Shown here piece by piece: positions 53,398 through 62,391 of a stretch of DNA of 64,000 bases (positions within the stretch are counted from its first letter, which is position 1; every line of letters starts with the position of its first letter). The notes under the pieces were generated by a model. That model had not been told where the DNA came from and did not search any database. It saw nothing but the letters and a program-made list of their open reading frames with translations. The translations under genes and the position numbers were made by a program. The DNA comes from Lachnospiraceae bacterium (lineage in GTDB: Bacteria; Bacillota; Clostridia; Lachnospirales; Lachnospiraceae), in the NCBI GenBank assembly GCA_017440045.1, contig JAFSIA010000068.1, forward strand, positions 25,969-89,968, in the 5' to 3' direction.

Positions 53398-53694
53398 TTG
53401 AGTGATGCTGAAATTATGGAACTTGTAAAATTGGACCTTGGAATGAGTGCGTCAGCATACAATAAATTGGTCGAAGCAAGGATAAAATCTGCCAAGGCTG
53501 CCATTAAAAACGAAGGCATTAACTTAATAGAAGGTGATGACGAAGATAGTCTGCTTATAGCAGACTATGCCGCCTTCTTACATAGGGATAGAAAATCTAA
53601 AGAGGGAATGCCGAGGTCGTTGAGGTGGCGTCTTAACAACAGATTGCTTTCTAAAAAGAACAGAAAAACGGAAGCTGGTGAAACAAATGGATAG
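53398..53694 (+). CDS. Head-tail connector protein (gp6-like)
   Basis: A 98-aa, mostly helical protein starting at TTG behind GGAGG (9 bases upstream). The pattern ...IMELVKLDLGMSASAYNKLVEARIKSAKAAI... with a later IADYAAFLHRDR helix matches gp6/QLRG-type adaptors that sit under the portal. Overlaps the next gene. Confidence 0.8.
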   Translation: MSDAEIMELVKLDLGMSASAYNKLVEARIKSAKAAIKNEGINLIEGDDEDSLLIADYAAFLHRDRKSKEGMPRSLRWRLNNRLLSKKNRKTEAGETNG

Positions 53695-54001
53695 CACGAT
53701 TAAGTTAGTGTCATACACCTATGATGAAGATGAATTAGGTCGCGATATCAAATCGGACCCTATAGAAACTGAGATATTAGGTGAAATCCTCGGTATTACA
53801 CGCACAGAGTGGCGAGCGGCTGGCCAAAACAACGTTAATGCAGATATTATGTTTAAAACAAAAATATTGAATTATAACGGTGAAAAGGAAGCTATCGTTA
53901 ATGGTGAAAAGCGTGTAATATATCGGACTTACACACCGCCAGATAGTGACGATATAGAGCTATATCTAAAATATGAAGGTGGTGTCTATGAAAAAAATTA
54001 G
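53687..54001 (+). CDS. Head closure / head-tail joining protein
   Basis: A 104-aa beta-rich protein (IKLVSYTYDEDELGRD...EILGITRTEWRAAG...YRTYTPPDSDDIELYL), consistent with gp7/SPP1 gp16-type stoppers (Phage_H_T_join). The ATG at 53687 is preferred over a GTG nine bases earlier. Confidence 0.75.
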   Translation: MDSTIKLVSYTYDEDELGRDIKSDPIETEILGEILGITRTEWRAAGQNNVNADIMFKTKILNYNGEKEAIVNGEKRVIYRTYTPPDSDDIELYLKYEGGVYEKN

Positions 54002-54362
54002 CATAGATGAATTGAGCAATACGATTATGGAGGAGCTTGCAAGTTATTCAGAGGAAGTTACAGAAGAGCTGAAAAAGGATGTCAAAGAGACTGCTAGTGA
54101 GTGTGTTTCAATGTTGAAGCAGAAGTCACCTAAAGATTCAGGAGAGTATCGAAAAGGTTGGAAGGTGGCAGCGGTCTATGAATCTAAAAAAGATATACGA
54201 GTTAGTGTTTATAATTCGAAAAAACCGCAGCTTACACATCTTCTGGAAAATGGCCATGCAACACGAGATGGTGGACGTGTGGAAGGAACTCCACATATAG
54301 CTCCAACAGAAAAGTATGCCGAGGAGAAGTTAATGGCTAAAGTAAAGGTGGGATTAAAGTGA
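53988..54362 (+). CDS. HK97 gp10-type tail-completion protein
   Basis: A 124-aa protein with helix VTEELKKDVKETASECVSMLKQKSPKDSGEYRKGWKV and the conserved THLLENGHATRDGG...PHIAPTEKYAEEKL, which is the HK97-gp10_like signature. Starts inside the end of the previous gene behind GAAGGTGGT. Confidence 0.88.
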   Translation: MKKISIDELSNTIMEELASYSEEVTEELKKDVKETASECVSMLKQKSPKDSGEYRKGWKVAAVYESKKDIRVSVYNSKKPQLTHLLENGHATRDGGRVEGTPHIAPTEKYAEEKLMAKVKVGLK

Positions 54363-54670
54363 CATTATCAGAAGTAAAAATGATGTTGAAGGAGCTTGGT
54401 ATTGATGTAAAGTACCGGTACTCAAAGAAAGTGCTTTCACCACCATATATAACGTACTATCGGGTGGGGTCTAACGCTTATTATGCAGACGGAGTCACAT
54501 ACTTCGCATCTAGTCCAATTATTATAGAGCTTTATGCAGATGATATTGACATATTACTTGAGGAAAGACTTGAGAGCTTATTAAAGGAAAAAGGATTAGC
54601 GTGGGAGAAAGACGAGGATTGGATTGCCAGCGAGAACATGTATCAAATAACATATGAGATTGAGGTGTAA
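54359..54670 (+). CDS. Tail terminator-like protein
   Basis: A 103-aa protein, GTG start overlapping the previous stop. Pattern PPYITYYRVGSNAYYADGVTYFASSPIIIELYADD followed by a helix and final ITYEIEV strand is typical of the small protein between gp10 and the tail tube in HK97-type modules. Assignment relies on position and fold pattern. Confidence 0.75.
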   Translation: MTLSEVKMMLKELGIDVKYRYSKKVLSPPYITYYRVGSNAYYADGVTYFASSPIIIELYADDIDILLEERLESLLKEKGLAWEKDEDWIASENMYQITYEIEV

Positions 54671-54672
54671 AA

Positions 54673-55254
54673 ATGAGTGAAACAAAGGAAAACAAAGTTC
54701 AGTTTAACTTGAAAAACGTACATTATGCAATACCGACAGCAGAAGGAGGTTGGGGTGCACCTGTGCACGTCCCAGGTGCAGTAACATTGATATTGGATCC
54801 ACAGGGCGAAGTTACTCCATTTTATGCAGATGGTATTGTATTTTACAATAGTGTATCTAACAATGGATATTCGGGCAACTTAGATATGGCAAAGTTTCCG
54901 GACCAGATGCAAAAGGATATCTGGAAGTGTGAGGAAACTACTGACGGAGTGTTAATTGAAAATATCAATGTAGAGCCATCTTCATTTGCATTACTTTATC
55001 AGATTGATGGTGATGTAAATAATGACTACTATTGCTTGTATAATTGTACTGGAACACGCCCAGGTATTGGTGGTACAACAAATACTAATACTAAGGATCC
55101 TCAGACGAAATCTAGTACAATTTCTGCAGTTCCGCTTAAAAATGGAAATGTGCTTGCGAGAACAACCGCAAAAACAACTGCAGAAGTAAAAAATAATTGG
55201 TTTAACAAGGTGTATGAGAAGCCTTCAACAACGGAGGAGACAACAACAGAATAA
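54673..55254 (+). CDS. Major tail tube protein (phi13 family)
   Basis: A 193-aa tail protein: VQFNLKNVHYAIPTAEGGWGAPVHVPGAVTL start, then SGNLDMAKFPDQMQ and ALLYQIDGD, as in phi13-type tube proteins. The C-terminus is a Thr/Glu-rich tail. Starts two bases after the previous gene. Forms the hexameric rings of the flexible tail. Confidence 0.88.
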   Translation: MSETKENKVQFNLKNVHYAIPTAEGGWGAPVHVPGAVTLILDPQGEVTPFYADGIVFYNSVSNNGYSGNLDMAKFPDQMQKDIWKCEETTDGVLIENINVEPSSFALLYQIDGDVNNDYYCLYNCTGTRPGIGGTTNTNTKDPQTKSSTISAVPLKNGNVLARTTAKTTAEVKNNWFNKVYEKPSTTEETTTE

Positions 55255-55268
55255 AGAGGTGATCTAAC

Positions 55269-55691
55269 ATGGAGAAATTAATTAAGGTTGGATCTAAAAA
55301 CGTAAGAATGAGGGCATCTGCCCTCATTCCTCGTTTATATAGATTTAAATTTGGAAGAGATATAGTACAGGATATGGCAAAGCTTAAAGAAAGCTATGAC
55401 AAGGCTGTTAAACTTTCGGAAGCTGCCACAGAGGAAGAAAAGAATAACGCACAATTGTCAGTGTTAGATTTGACTTTGTTTGAGAATATAGCATACATTA
55501 TGGCATTTCACGCTGATAGTAATATTCCACCAACTCCTGAAGAGTGGCTGGAAGAATTCGACACGTTTTCAATTTATGAGGTGTTGCCGGTAATAATGGA
55601 TATGTGGCGCATAAATAAAATGACCACAGCAACACCAAAAAAAAAATTAAAGAAACGACACGTGAAAGCACAGGTGCAACGTTCATGTTAA
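55269..55691 (+). CDS. Tail assembly chaperone G-type protein
   Basis: A 140-aa protein, upstream partner of the frameshifted chaperone pair. Helical core with FKFGRDIVQDMAKLKESYDKAV and ENIAYIMAFHADSNIPPTPEEWLEEFD. The in-frame end is Lys-rich beyond a run of ten A residues (55637-55646), where a minority of ribosomes should slip back one base. Confidence 0.88.
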   Translation: MEKLIKVGSKNVRMRASALIPRLYRFKFGRDIVQDMAKLKESYDKAVKLSEAATEEEKNNAQLSVLDLTLFENIAYIMAFHADSNIPPTPEEWLEEFDTFSIYEVLPVIMDMWRINKMTTATPKKKLKKRHVKAQVQRSC

Positions 55692-55846
55692 GATGTGCGG
55701 AACTGAATTTATCAGATTCAGCTTTATCAAATATGACCATGGGAATGGTTTATGACATGCTTATTGAGAGAGCAAATGATAATGAAAAATATCCATACAA
55801 GGCAACACAGGAGGATATTGAGAGATTCTTTGGAAGGGGTGATTAA
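55269..55846 (+). CDS. Tail assembly chaperone GT-type product by -1 frameshift
   Basis: After the A10 slippery run (55637-55646) the -1 frame is open to the TAA at 55844-55846 and reads KETTRESTGATFMLRCAEL...DMLIERANDNEKYP...IERFFGRGD, the usual T-domain helical extension with a final Asp. It has no good independent start until internal ATGs. The fusion ends three bases before the tape measure gene, as in lambda gpG/gpGT. Confidence 0.85.
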
Positions 55847-55848
55847 AA

Positions 55849-57855
55849 GTGGGAAAGAGTAGAGTGAAAGGAATCACGATAGAAATTGGTGGAAACACCA
55901 CTGGGCTTGATAAAGCATTATCAGGGGTAAATAAAAATATAAATAGCACAAAGAGTGACCTTAAAGATGTTGAGCGATTATTAAAACTTGATCCAAAGAA
56001 TACAGAGTTGCTTTCGCAGAAATTTAAGCTATTAAGTGGTACGGTTGATGATACAGAAAAGAAATTAGATGCATTGAAAGAAGCAGAAAAACAGGTCCAG
56101 GAACAAGTAAAAAAGGGCAAGGTTAGTGAAGAGCAGTATGATGCTCTTAAACGAGAGATTATTGCTACAGAAAATAGTTTAGAAAATCTTAGAGAAGAGG
56201 CTAAAAAAACAGAAAGTGCCTTAAATGGAATAGATGATGATTCATTGCAGGATATAAGCAAGGCAGCAGATGATGTTAGGGATAGCATGAAGGATGCTGA
56301 AAAAGGTGCAGTCTCATTTGGTGATGTATTAAAAGCAGGCGCAATTATCGAAGGAGGCAAGGCTATTGTATCTTCTCTCAAAGATATAGCAGAGGAGTCC
56401 AAGGAATATACAAAGATAATGGCATCCTTGGAAGTATCATCTGAAGCAGCTGGTTATAGTGCCAAGGAAACATCAAATATATATAATCAGTTATACGGAG
56501 TATTAGGTGATGAACAATCAGCAGCTACGACAACAGCTAATCTTCAAGCTATAGGATTAAGTCAAGAACAGTTAGTAAAAGTGACTAATGGCGCTATTGG
56601 TGCATGGGCGAAATATGGTGATTCGATTCCAATAGATGGATTAGCAGAAGCGATAAATGAAACAATTAAGGTTGGACAGGTTACGGGCACCTTTGCAGAT
56701 GTATTAAATTGGGCCGGTGTATCTGAAGATGCGTTTAATGAGCAACTTGCAACAATTACGGATAGAGCTGAACGTGCAAAGCTAGTTATAAATCAGCTGA
56801 CGAAGCAGGGCCTTATTGAAGCAGGTAAGGCTTGGCAGAATAATAACAAAGCTCTTGTGGAAAATAATAAAGCGAATGCTAAACTACAAGGAGAGATTGC
56901 TGAACTTGGCCAAACTGTAATGCCTGTAATTACAAAGGTAATTGATAAAATATCTGAATTGTTAGAGTGGTTTAATGGATTAGATAGTCAGACACAAACA
57001 ATTATACTTACAGTATTAAGTTTCGTAGCCGCGCTAGGCGTACTTCAACCAGTTATTAATGGAATTTCATCTGCTATAAGCTTCTTGGCGGCTAATCCTA
57101 TTGTATTGCTTATTGCTGCTATTGCTGCGGTGGTAGCAGCAATAGCTACATTTGGTGATGATATACAAAAGATAATAGGAAAAGTCGATAAGTTTTTGCA
57201 AAAAATATTTTCCACAGATTGGACAGAAATGTTTGGAGCAGCTGGTGAAATAGTAAATGGCTTGTTTAAAAATATGGAGAATGTGTGGAATGCTATCAAA
57301 AACATATTTAATGGAATCATTGATTTCATTAGAGGTGTATTTACCGGCGATTGGAAACGTGCGTGGGAAGGTATAAAAAGCATATTCAAAGGTATATGGG
57401 ATAGCCTGGTTACTGTAATTAAGGCGCCTATAAACTTAATCATAGGCATAATAAATGCTATGATTGGAGGAATTGAGTATGCGGTGAATGGTATTATATC
57501 AGCAGTTAATAAACTTAGTTTTACTGTACCTGACTGGGTTCCTGGAATAGGTGGAGAAAAGTTCGGATTTAATATGAGTAAGGTAAATATGGGAGATATA
57601 CCGTATTTGGCAAATGGTGGAGATTTATACAGAGGTAGTGCTGTAGTTGGTGAAGCAGGTCCAGAGCTATTAACAATGATGGGTAATCATGCAGTTGTGC
57701 AGCCGCTAACAAATCACACAACAACATCAACAAGTTATGGCGATATGCAATTTATAATCTATGGAGCACCAGGACAGGATGTTGAAGAATTAGCTGAAAT
57801 TGTATCAGAAAAAGTCAGTGATATAACCGGTAGGAGGGAGAGCGCATATGCATAA
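55849..57855 (+). CDS. Tape measure protein
   Basis: A 668-aa protein, GTG start. Long coiled coil (about 15-150), TMP core (about 160-330), hydrophobic helices near 380-440 (TIILTVLSFVAALGVL, NPIVLLIAAIAAVVAAIATF), a tryptophan-containing GVFTGDWKRAWEGIKSIFKGIWD segment and a Gly-rich C-terminus. The length is short for the family and predicts a tail of roughly 100 nm by the usual 0.15 nm per residue rule. Confidence 0.92.
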   Translation: MGKSRVKGITIEIGGNTTGLDKALSGVNKNINSTKSDLKDVERLLKLDPKNTELLSQKFKLLSGTVDDTEKKLDALKEAEKQVQEQVKKGKVSEEQYDALKREIIATENSLENLREEAKKTESALNGIDDDSLQDISKAADDVRDSMKDAEKGAVSFGDVLKAGAIIEGGKAIVSSLKDIAEESKEYTKIMASLEVSSEAAGYSAKETSNIYNQLYGVLGDEQSAATTTANLQAIGLSQEQLVKVTNGAIGAWAKYGDSIPIDGLAEAINETIKVGQVTGTFADVLNWAGVSEDAFNEQLATITDRAERAKLVINQLTKQGLIEAGKAWQNNNKALVENNKANAKLQGEIAELGQTVMPVITKVIDKISELLEWFNGLDSQTQTIILTVLSFVAALGVLQPVINGISSAISFLAANPIVLLIAAIAAVVAAIATFGDDIQKIIGKVDKFLQKIFSTDWTEMFGAAGEIVNGLFKNMENVWNAIKNIFNGIIDFIRGVFTGDWKRAWEGIKSIFKGIWDSLVTVIKAPINLIIGIINAMIGGIEYAVNGIISAVNKLSFTVPDWVPGIGGEKFGFNMSKVNMGDIPYLANGGDLYRGSAVVGEAGPELLTMMGNHAVVQPLTNHTTTSTSYGDMQFIIYGAPGQDVEELAEIVSEKVSDITGRRESAYA

Positions 57856-58546
57856 ATTAACATATGATGGAATAGATAGCCTACGTTATGGAATATACAT
57901 ATCGGGCTCTGGAACATTCAATGCACCAGAGCTTGATATAGAGGAAATTACTATACCAGGTAGAAGCGGAACTCTTACGAGAGATAATAAGCGTATGAAA
58001 AACATTCTTATAACGTATCCCTGCTTTATTAAGGATGATTTTATTAAAAATACAGAAAAAGCTAGGGAATGGTTGCTTAATAGTACTGGGTATAGACGAC
58101 TAGAGGACACATATCATCCTGAACATTTTAGAATGGCAAGATTTAAAGGACCGATTGACTTCAATGTAAGAGCCCTAAACTTATCGGGTGAGTTTAGTCT
58201 TGTATTTGATTGTATGCCGCAGAAGTTTCTTAAATCAGGTGAAATTGATATACAAATATCAGAAGCTACTACGATTGTAAATCCAACCTTGAAGGAGGCA
58301 GCACCTTTGATTAGGGTGTATGGAACATCTGGTAGCATTATAGTCAATGATATAACTATGAATATATCAGAGATTGATGAATATGTTGACCTTGATTGTG
58401 ATATTCAGGATGCATATAAAAATGGAGAAAATAAAAATTCAACAGTTTCGCAACAATATCCAACGCTGCATCCAGGAGCGAATAGAATAAGCTTTGAAGG
58501 AAATATTACGCAAATAGTGATTAGACCAAGGTGGTGGACAGTATGA
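57848..58546 (+). CDS. Distal tail protein (Dit)
   Basis: A 232-aa hub protein: LTYDGIDSLRYGIYISGSGTF, EEITIPGRSGTLTRDN and FSLVFDCMPQKFLKSGE are typical of Dit/phage_tail_2. Forms the hexameric hub between tube and Tal. Overlaps the tape measure gene by 8 bases and Tal by 4. Confidence 0.9.
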   Translation: MHKLTYDGIDSLRYGIYISGSGTFNAPELDIEEITIPGRSGTLTRDNKRMKNILITYPCFIKDDFIKNTEKAREWLLNSTGYRRLEDTYHPEHFRMARFKGPIDFNVRALNLSGEFSLVFDCMPQKFLKSGEIDIQISEATTIVNPTLKEAAPLIRVYGTSGSIIVNDITMNISEIDEYVDLDCDIQDAYKNGENKNSTVSQQYPTLHPGANRISFEGNITQIVIRPRWWTV

Positions 58547-61500
58547 TTCCTATTCTGTTTGATAAAAATGAAAAAAATTTTACAAGTAATGGCATTGGCA
58601 AGTTAGCTGATGCCATTACTTGCGTAGTTACAGAGGAAAGAAATGGTATTTATGAACTTCAGATGGAATATCCAACAGAAGGTAAACGTTTTTCGGACCT
58701 TGCGACGTCGCAAATTATCTTTGCAAAGCCAAATGATACAAGCAAAGAGCAGCCATTTAGAATATATAAAATAACAAAACCTATGCGGGGAAAAGTAACA
58801 GTATATGCGGAGCATTTAAGCTATCAGCTTAACAGTATTCCGGTAAAACCATTTGAGGCATCAAATCCAAGCAATGCTATGAATGAATTGGCATCCAATG
58901 TTGTTACAGAATGTCCATTTACATTTTGGACAGATATGAGCGAGGCAAAAGCTTATATTTTGAGTAAACCTGTATCGGTGAGAGCCGCTCTTGGTGGTGA
59001 AGAATCAATAGTAAGCACATATGGTGGCGAATTAGAATTTGATAAATATGAAGTGAAGCTCCATGCTTCGCGAGGATCTAATAAAGGAGTAACGATTCGA
59101 TATGGTAAAAATCTTGTTGATTTAACTCAAGAAGAGCATATATCAAATACAATAACAGGAATATATCCATATTACAGTAAAGATGGAGTGATTATAACTC
59201 TTCCAGAGGAAATAATCTTAGCTGAAAATTGGGAGTTATATCCTTATAAGCGTATAAGTATCGTTGACTTGACGTCAGAGTTTAACGCAGAACCTAACGA
59301 ATACGAGTTGAGAGCTGCAGCCAACAATTATATGAGCGCACATGCTGTTGGGATACCTACTATAAATCTAACAGTAAAATTTGAGAATTTGTGGCAGACG
59401 GAAGAATTTAAGGATATTGCAGCCATAGAAGCAATTAATATATGTGATTATGTAACTGTATTGTATGACAAGATAAAGGTTGAAGTTACTGCACAGGTGG
59501 TAAAGACGGTATATGATTCTATTAAAGAAAAATATACAAGCATACAGATAGGCGAGATTAAATCTAATCTATCTACAGCTTTGGTAGCACAGAAAAAGCA
59601 AATTATAAATAAACCTTCATTTAGTCAGTTAGAGGCAGCAGTAAAACAGGCAACAGCTCTTATAACAGGAAATAGCGGTGGTCATATAATTACCAGGATA
59701 AACGAGAAGGGAAAACCTTATGAAATTCTGATAATGGATACGGAGGATATAAATACAGCAAAACAGGTGTGGCGCTGGAACTTAAGCGGATTAGGATATA
59801 GTTCGAAAGGTGTTAACGGCCCATTTGAAACAGCAATAACAATAGATGGTAAGATTGTGGCTGACTTTATACTTGCAGGCACTTTTGATGGTGCACTTGT
59901 AAAAGCAAATACAATAGCTGGTAAATCCTTGAGTATTGAATATAAGCAAAGTGTGTCTGAGGAAATCAATAATGGATGTACAAACATTTATCAAAGATTA
60001 AATACAGAACTGCAGGTATTATCAGATTCCATAATAGCACGTATATCACAGGTAGAAGGTGCAGTGACAGGTTCGGTTGAAATGTATGATGTTACAGCGG
60101 CACCTACATTAAATAATTATCCAGCCAATACATGGTGTGAACCAATATATCCATCTGATTCTATATATCCATCTGATAGTTTGGTTTGGATGTATACAGA
60201 AGAGCTGTATGACACACATTTGTATTCAATAGTATATGATCATTTGGGTGATAAGTGTTATCGATTTACAAAAGATACACAGGGCAATTATGTATATGAA
60301 CTTGTTGACAATGAAACCATTAATTATATGCTTGATAGATTCACAGAAGTAGAGGTAAGTATAGATGGTGTCAAATCAGAGGTATCAAGAGTTGAAAAGG
60401 AATTAAAGGGTAATTATTTAACTTCTACTGAAACAAAGTCAATTATTACACAGACAGCGAAAGAGATAAGCCATGAAGTAGAGTCTGTAGAAACAAAGCT
60501 TAATGATAATTATTCGACAACAGTAGAAATGAAATCTGCTATTAAGCAGACAGCGGATGGGATAAGCCTTGAAGTAAAAAATGTATCTCAAAGAGTTACT
60601 GATGAAACTAATAGAGCAACCACAGCGGAAAGCACCTTGAGTTCTCGAATAACTGTCAATTCAAATGGCCTATCAACAAAAGTGGCAAAAGGTGATGTGT
60701 CGTCTGAGATATCACAAGAAGCTGATACAGTAACAATATCATCCAATAGAATGGTGATTAATTCTACTAAATTTTCACTGACAGGAGAAGGTTATATTAT
60801 AGCTACAGGAGGCACGATTGGAGGATATTCGGCTGGTGCACAGGTTTTGGCAGCAGCAACTACAACACGACAAGCTGGTATGAACACACCGGCATCTGGA
60901 AATAATGGAGCATTTTATGTAGATAACAAGTCATCTGGCTACCGAATGTGGCATGTCACTCATGATGGTAATCAATATATGCATAGTGATACAGATTTTA
61001 CATGTGATGGAGATTTTATCGGGAAGAACGTAACATGCTCTACAATGAAATCTACCGGTGCAGGCCAAATAAGTGGAGGACTTACAGTACACGGAAATCT
61101 TGTTGTTTATGGAACAACCAAAAATAGAGCAATTCCTACAATGTATGGTGATGTTCTTATGAATGCGTATGAAACAGCTTCGCCAATGTTTGGAGACATT
61201 GGAACGGGGCAGACAGACGAGAATGGTGATTGTGTCATTTATTTAGATGAGTTGTTTGCAGAAACTCTTGATGTCAGTTGTGCTCCAGTAGTATTTTTAC
61301 AGCCATATGGTGAAGGCCAAATGTATGTTGTACAAGCTACATCACAGTATTTTGAAGTAAAAGGACCGGCAAATATGAAGTTTGCGTGGGAATATAAAGC
61401 TAAACAAAAGGGAACGAATGACTATCGTTTGGAAACATTCGAAACAAACAATTATTCTCAGGATTATGAGGATGCAACAATTGGTGATGATGTCATTGAA

Positions 61501-61638
61501 AAAATGGCATTAATATATTACGCAGATGATGTATATCCAGTAGATTCATATGAAAACACAGATATATTCCAGTATGCGTTTGAAACAGAAGACGTCGTAG
61601 ACTTCGACACATTTTACGAATTTGAGGAGGAAATTTAA
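58543..61638 (+). CDS. Tail-associated endopeptidase / spike base (Tal, prophage tail protein)
   Basis: A 1031-aa baseplate protein. The N-terminal about 370 residues are the gp27-like hub domain (PILFDKNEKNF...VTEERNGIYELQMEYP, KPMRGKVTVYAEHLSYQL). Coiled-coil heptads with repeated ETK/TAxxISxEV units span about 600-730, and a C-terminal domain with MYGDVLMNAYETASPMFGDIG follows. The ATG at 58543 overlaps the Dit stop (ATGA). The TTGCGACGTCGCAA palindrome falls near residue 53, again coding LATSQ. Confidence 0.88.
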   Translation: MIPILFDKNEKNFTSNGIGKLADAITCVVTEERNGIYELQMEYPTEGKRFSDLATSQIIFAKPNDTSKEQPFRIYKITKPMRGKVTVYAEHLSYQLNSIPVKPFEASNPSNAMNELASNVVTECPFTFWTDMSEAKAYILSKPVSVRAALGGEESIVSTYGGELEFDKYEVKLHASRGSNKGVTIRYGKNLVDLTQEEHISNTITGIYPYYSKDGVIITLPEEIILAENWELYPYKRISIVDLTSEFNAEPNEYELRAAANNYMSAHAVGIPTINLTVKFENLWQTEEFKDIAAIEAINICDYVTVLYDKIKVEVTAQVVKTVYDSIKEKYTSIQIGEIKSNLSTALVAQKKQIINKPSFSQLEAAVKQATALITGNSGGHIITRINEKGKPYEILIMDTEDINTAKQVWRWNLSGLGYSSKGVNGPFETAITIDGKIVADFILAGTFDGALVKANTIAGKSLSIEYKQSVSEEINNGCTNIYQRLNTELQVLSDSIIARISQVEGAVTGSVEMYDVTAAPTLNNYPANTWCEPIYPSDSIYPSDSLVWMYTEELYDTHLYSIVYDHLGDKCYRFTKDTQGNYVYELVDNETINYMLDRFTEVEVSIDGVKSEVSRVEKELKGNYLTSTETKSIITQTAKEISHEVESVETKLNDNYSTTVEMKSAIKQTADGISLEVKNVSQRVTDETNRATTAESTLSSRITVNSNGLSTKVAKGDVSSEISQEADTVTISSNRMVINSTKFSLTGEGYIIATGGTIGGYSAGAQVLAAATTTRQAGMNTPASGNNGAFYVDNKSSGYRMWHVTHDGNQYMHSDTDFTCDGDFIGKNVTCSTMKSTGAGQISGGLTVHGNLVVYGTTKNRAIPTMYGDVLMNAYETASPMFGDIGTGQTDENGDCVIYLDELFAETLDVSCAPVVFLQPYGEGQMYVVQATSQYFEVKGPANMKFAWEYKAKQKGTNDYRLETFETNNYSQDYEDATIGDDVIEKMALIYYADDVYPVDSYENTDIFQYAFETEDVVDFDTFYEFEEEI
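58700..58713. repeat. Palindrome TTGCGACGTCGCAA, copy 3
   Basis: The 14-bp core of the repeat seen at 37046 and 47733; outer base pair differs on the right side (CTTGCGACGTCGCAAA). Lies in the Tal gene and is read in the same frame as copy 1 (LATSQ). Spacing between copies is about 10.7 and 11.0 kb. Confidence 0.85.
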
Positions 61639-61836
61639 ATGAAAGTAGTAACAAGTGTAACATTATTTAAAGGAAGCATTGGACAGCGAATGGGAATAAC
61701 TTATAGTGAAGTAAATGAATCCGGGGATGTAACAAAAGAAAATGTGAAAGTGAGTAAGGTTGTACGATCAGAAGAGATTCAGGAAACAATTGATACATTA
61801 ATGAAAGCAGCAGCAGAGATAGTAGAGGAGGCATAG
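61639..61836 (+). CDS. Small tail-region protein, 65 aa
   Basis: ATG immediately after the Tal stop, with the RBS GAGGAGGAA inside the Tal gene. Beta-strand-like start (VVTSVTLFKGSIGQRMGITY) and a helical C-terminus. Similar short proteins sit between Tal and tail fibre in other siphophages; perhaps a baseplate accessory. Not recognised. Confidence 0.55.
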   Translation: MKVVTSVTLFKGSIGQRMGITYSEVNESGDVTKENVKVSKVVRSEEIQETIDTLMKAAAEIVEEA

Positions 61837-61837
61837 T

Positions 61838-62380
61838 ATGAGTGTTGATTATTCGAGAGTTAATTGGCAGCAGGCACCTTCGACATCTACGCCAATTAAT
61901 GCAACTAATCTGAATAAGATGGATAAAGGAATTGCTGATGCAGTAAATCAGGCTAATGCAAATGAGACAGCAATTAATAAGTTAAATAGCGATTTAAATG
62001 CTATGCGACCTAATTATGTAAGAGTGGGAATTGCTACGGGAGATGATACACTAACACTGCCAGCTAATTATATAGTGACTAAATTAGGTACTATTACTAT
62101 TCCGCCTAAATGTGTAGCTACAATTATGTCAAGAGCTAATGTTAGAACGGGGAATAGTGATATAGAATTTGCATTAGGTGTTAATACCGAAGATATATAC
62201 TCTCTAGGTTGGGGTGCAACACATAAAAATGCACCATTATATTGTGTTATGTCTGATACTTGGATAGCAATAAATGAAAGTACATCTAGTATAGTATGTT
62301 ATTTATTTGGTAGAACTTCTATTCAAACAACATTAATGTATGCAGGTATACAAGCTCTTTGCACACCTATAAACGAGTAA
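61838..62380 (+). CDS. Invertible tail fibre protein, expressed version A
   Basis: A 180-aa fibre. Residues 1-48 are the constant part, with the phage-fibre start VDYSRVNWQQAPSTSTPINATNLNKMD and a helical neck. Residues 49-53 (LNSDL) are encoded by the recombination core at 61982. From residue 54 on the sequence is the exchangeable tip A (RPNYVRVGIATGDDTL...), ending LCTPINE. The tip is Ser/Thr/Tyr-rich and beta-type, as in receptor-binding ends. Two alternative tips start at the same core at 62727 (minus strand) and 63859 (plus strand). Confidence 0.82.
   Translation: MSVDYSRVNWQQAPSTSTPINATNLNKMDKGIADAVNQANANETAINKLNSDLNAMRPNYVRVGIATGDDTLTLPANYIVTKLGTITIPPKCVATIMSRANVRTGNSDIEFALGVNTEDIYSLGWGATHKNAPLYCVMSDTWIAINESTSSIVCYLFGRTSIQTTLMYAGIQALCTPINE
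61982..61997 (+). other. Recombination site 1 (inside the tail fibre gene)
   Basis: TTAAATAGCGATTTAA: 6-bp inverted arms TTAAAT/ATTTAA around an asymmetric AGCG centre, the usual form of a tyrosine recombinase core. Same orientation as site 3, opposite to site 2. Confidence 0.85.
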
Positions 62381-62391
62381 GTAATTATAAT

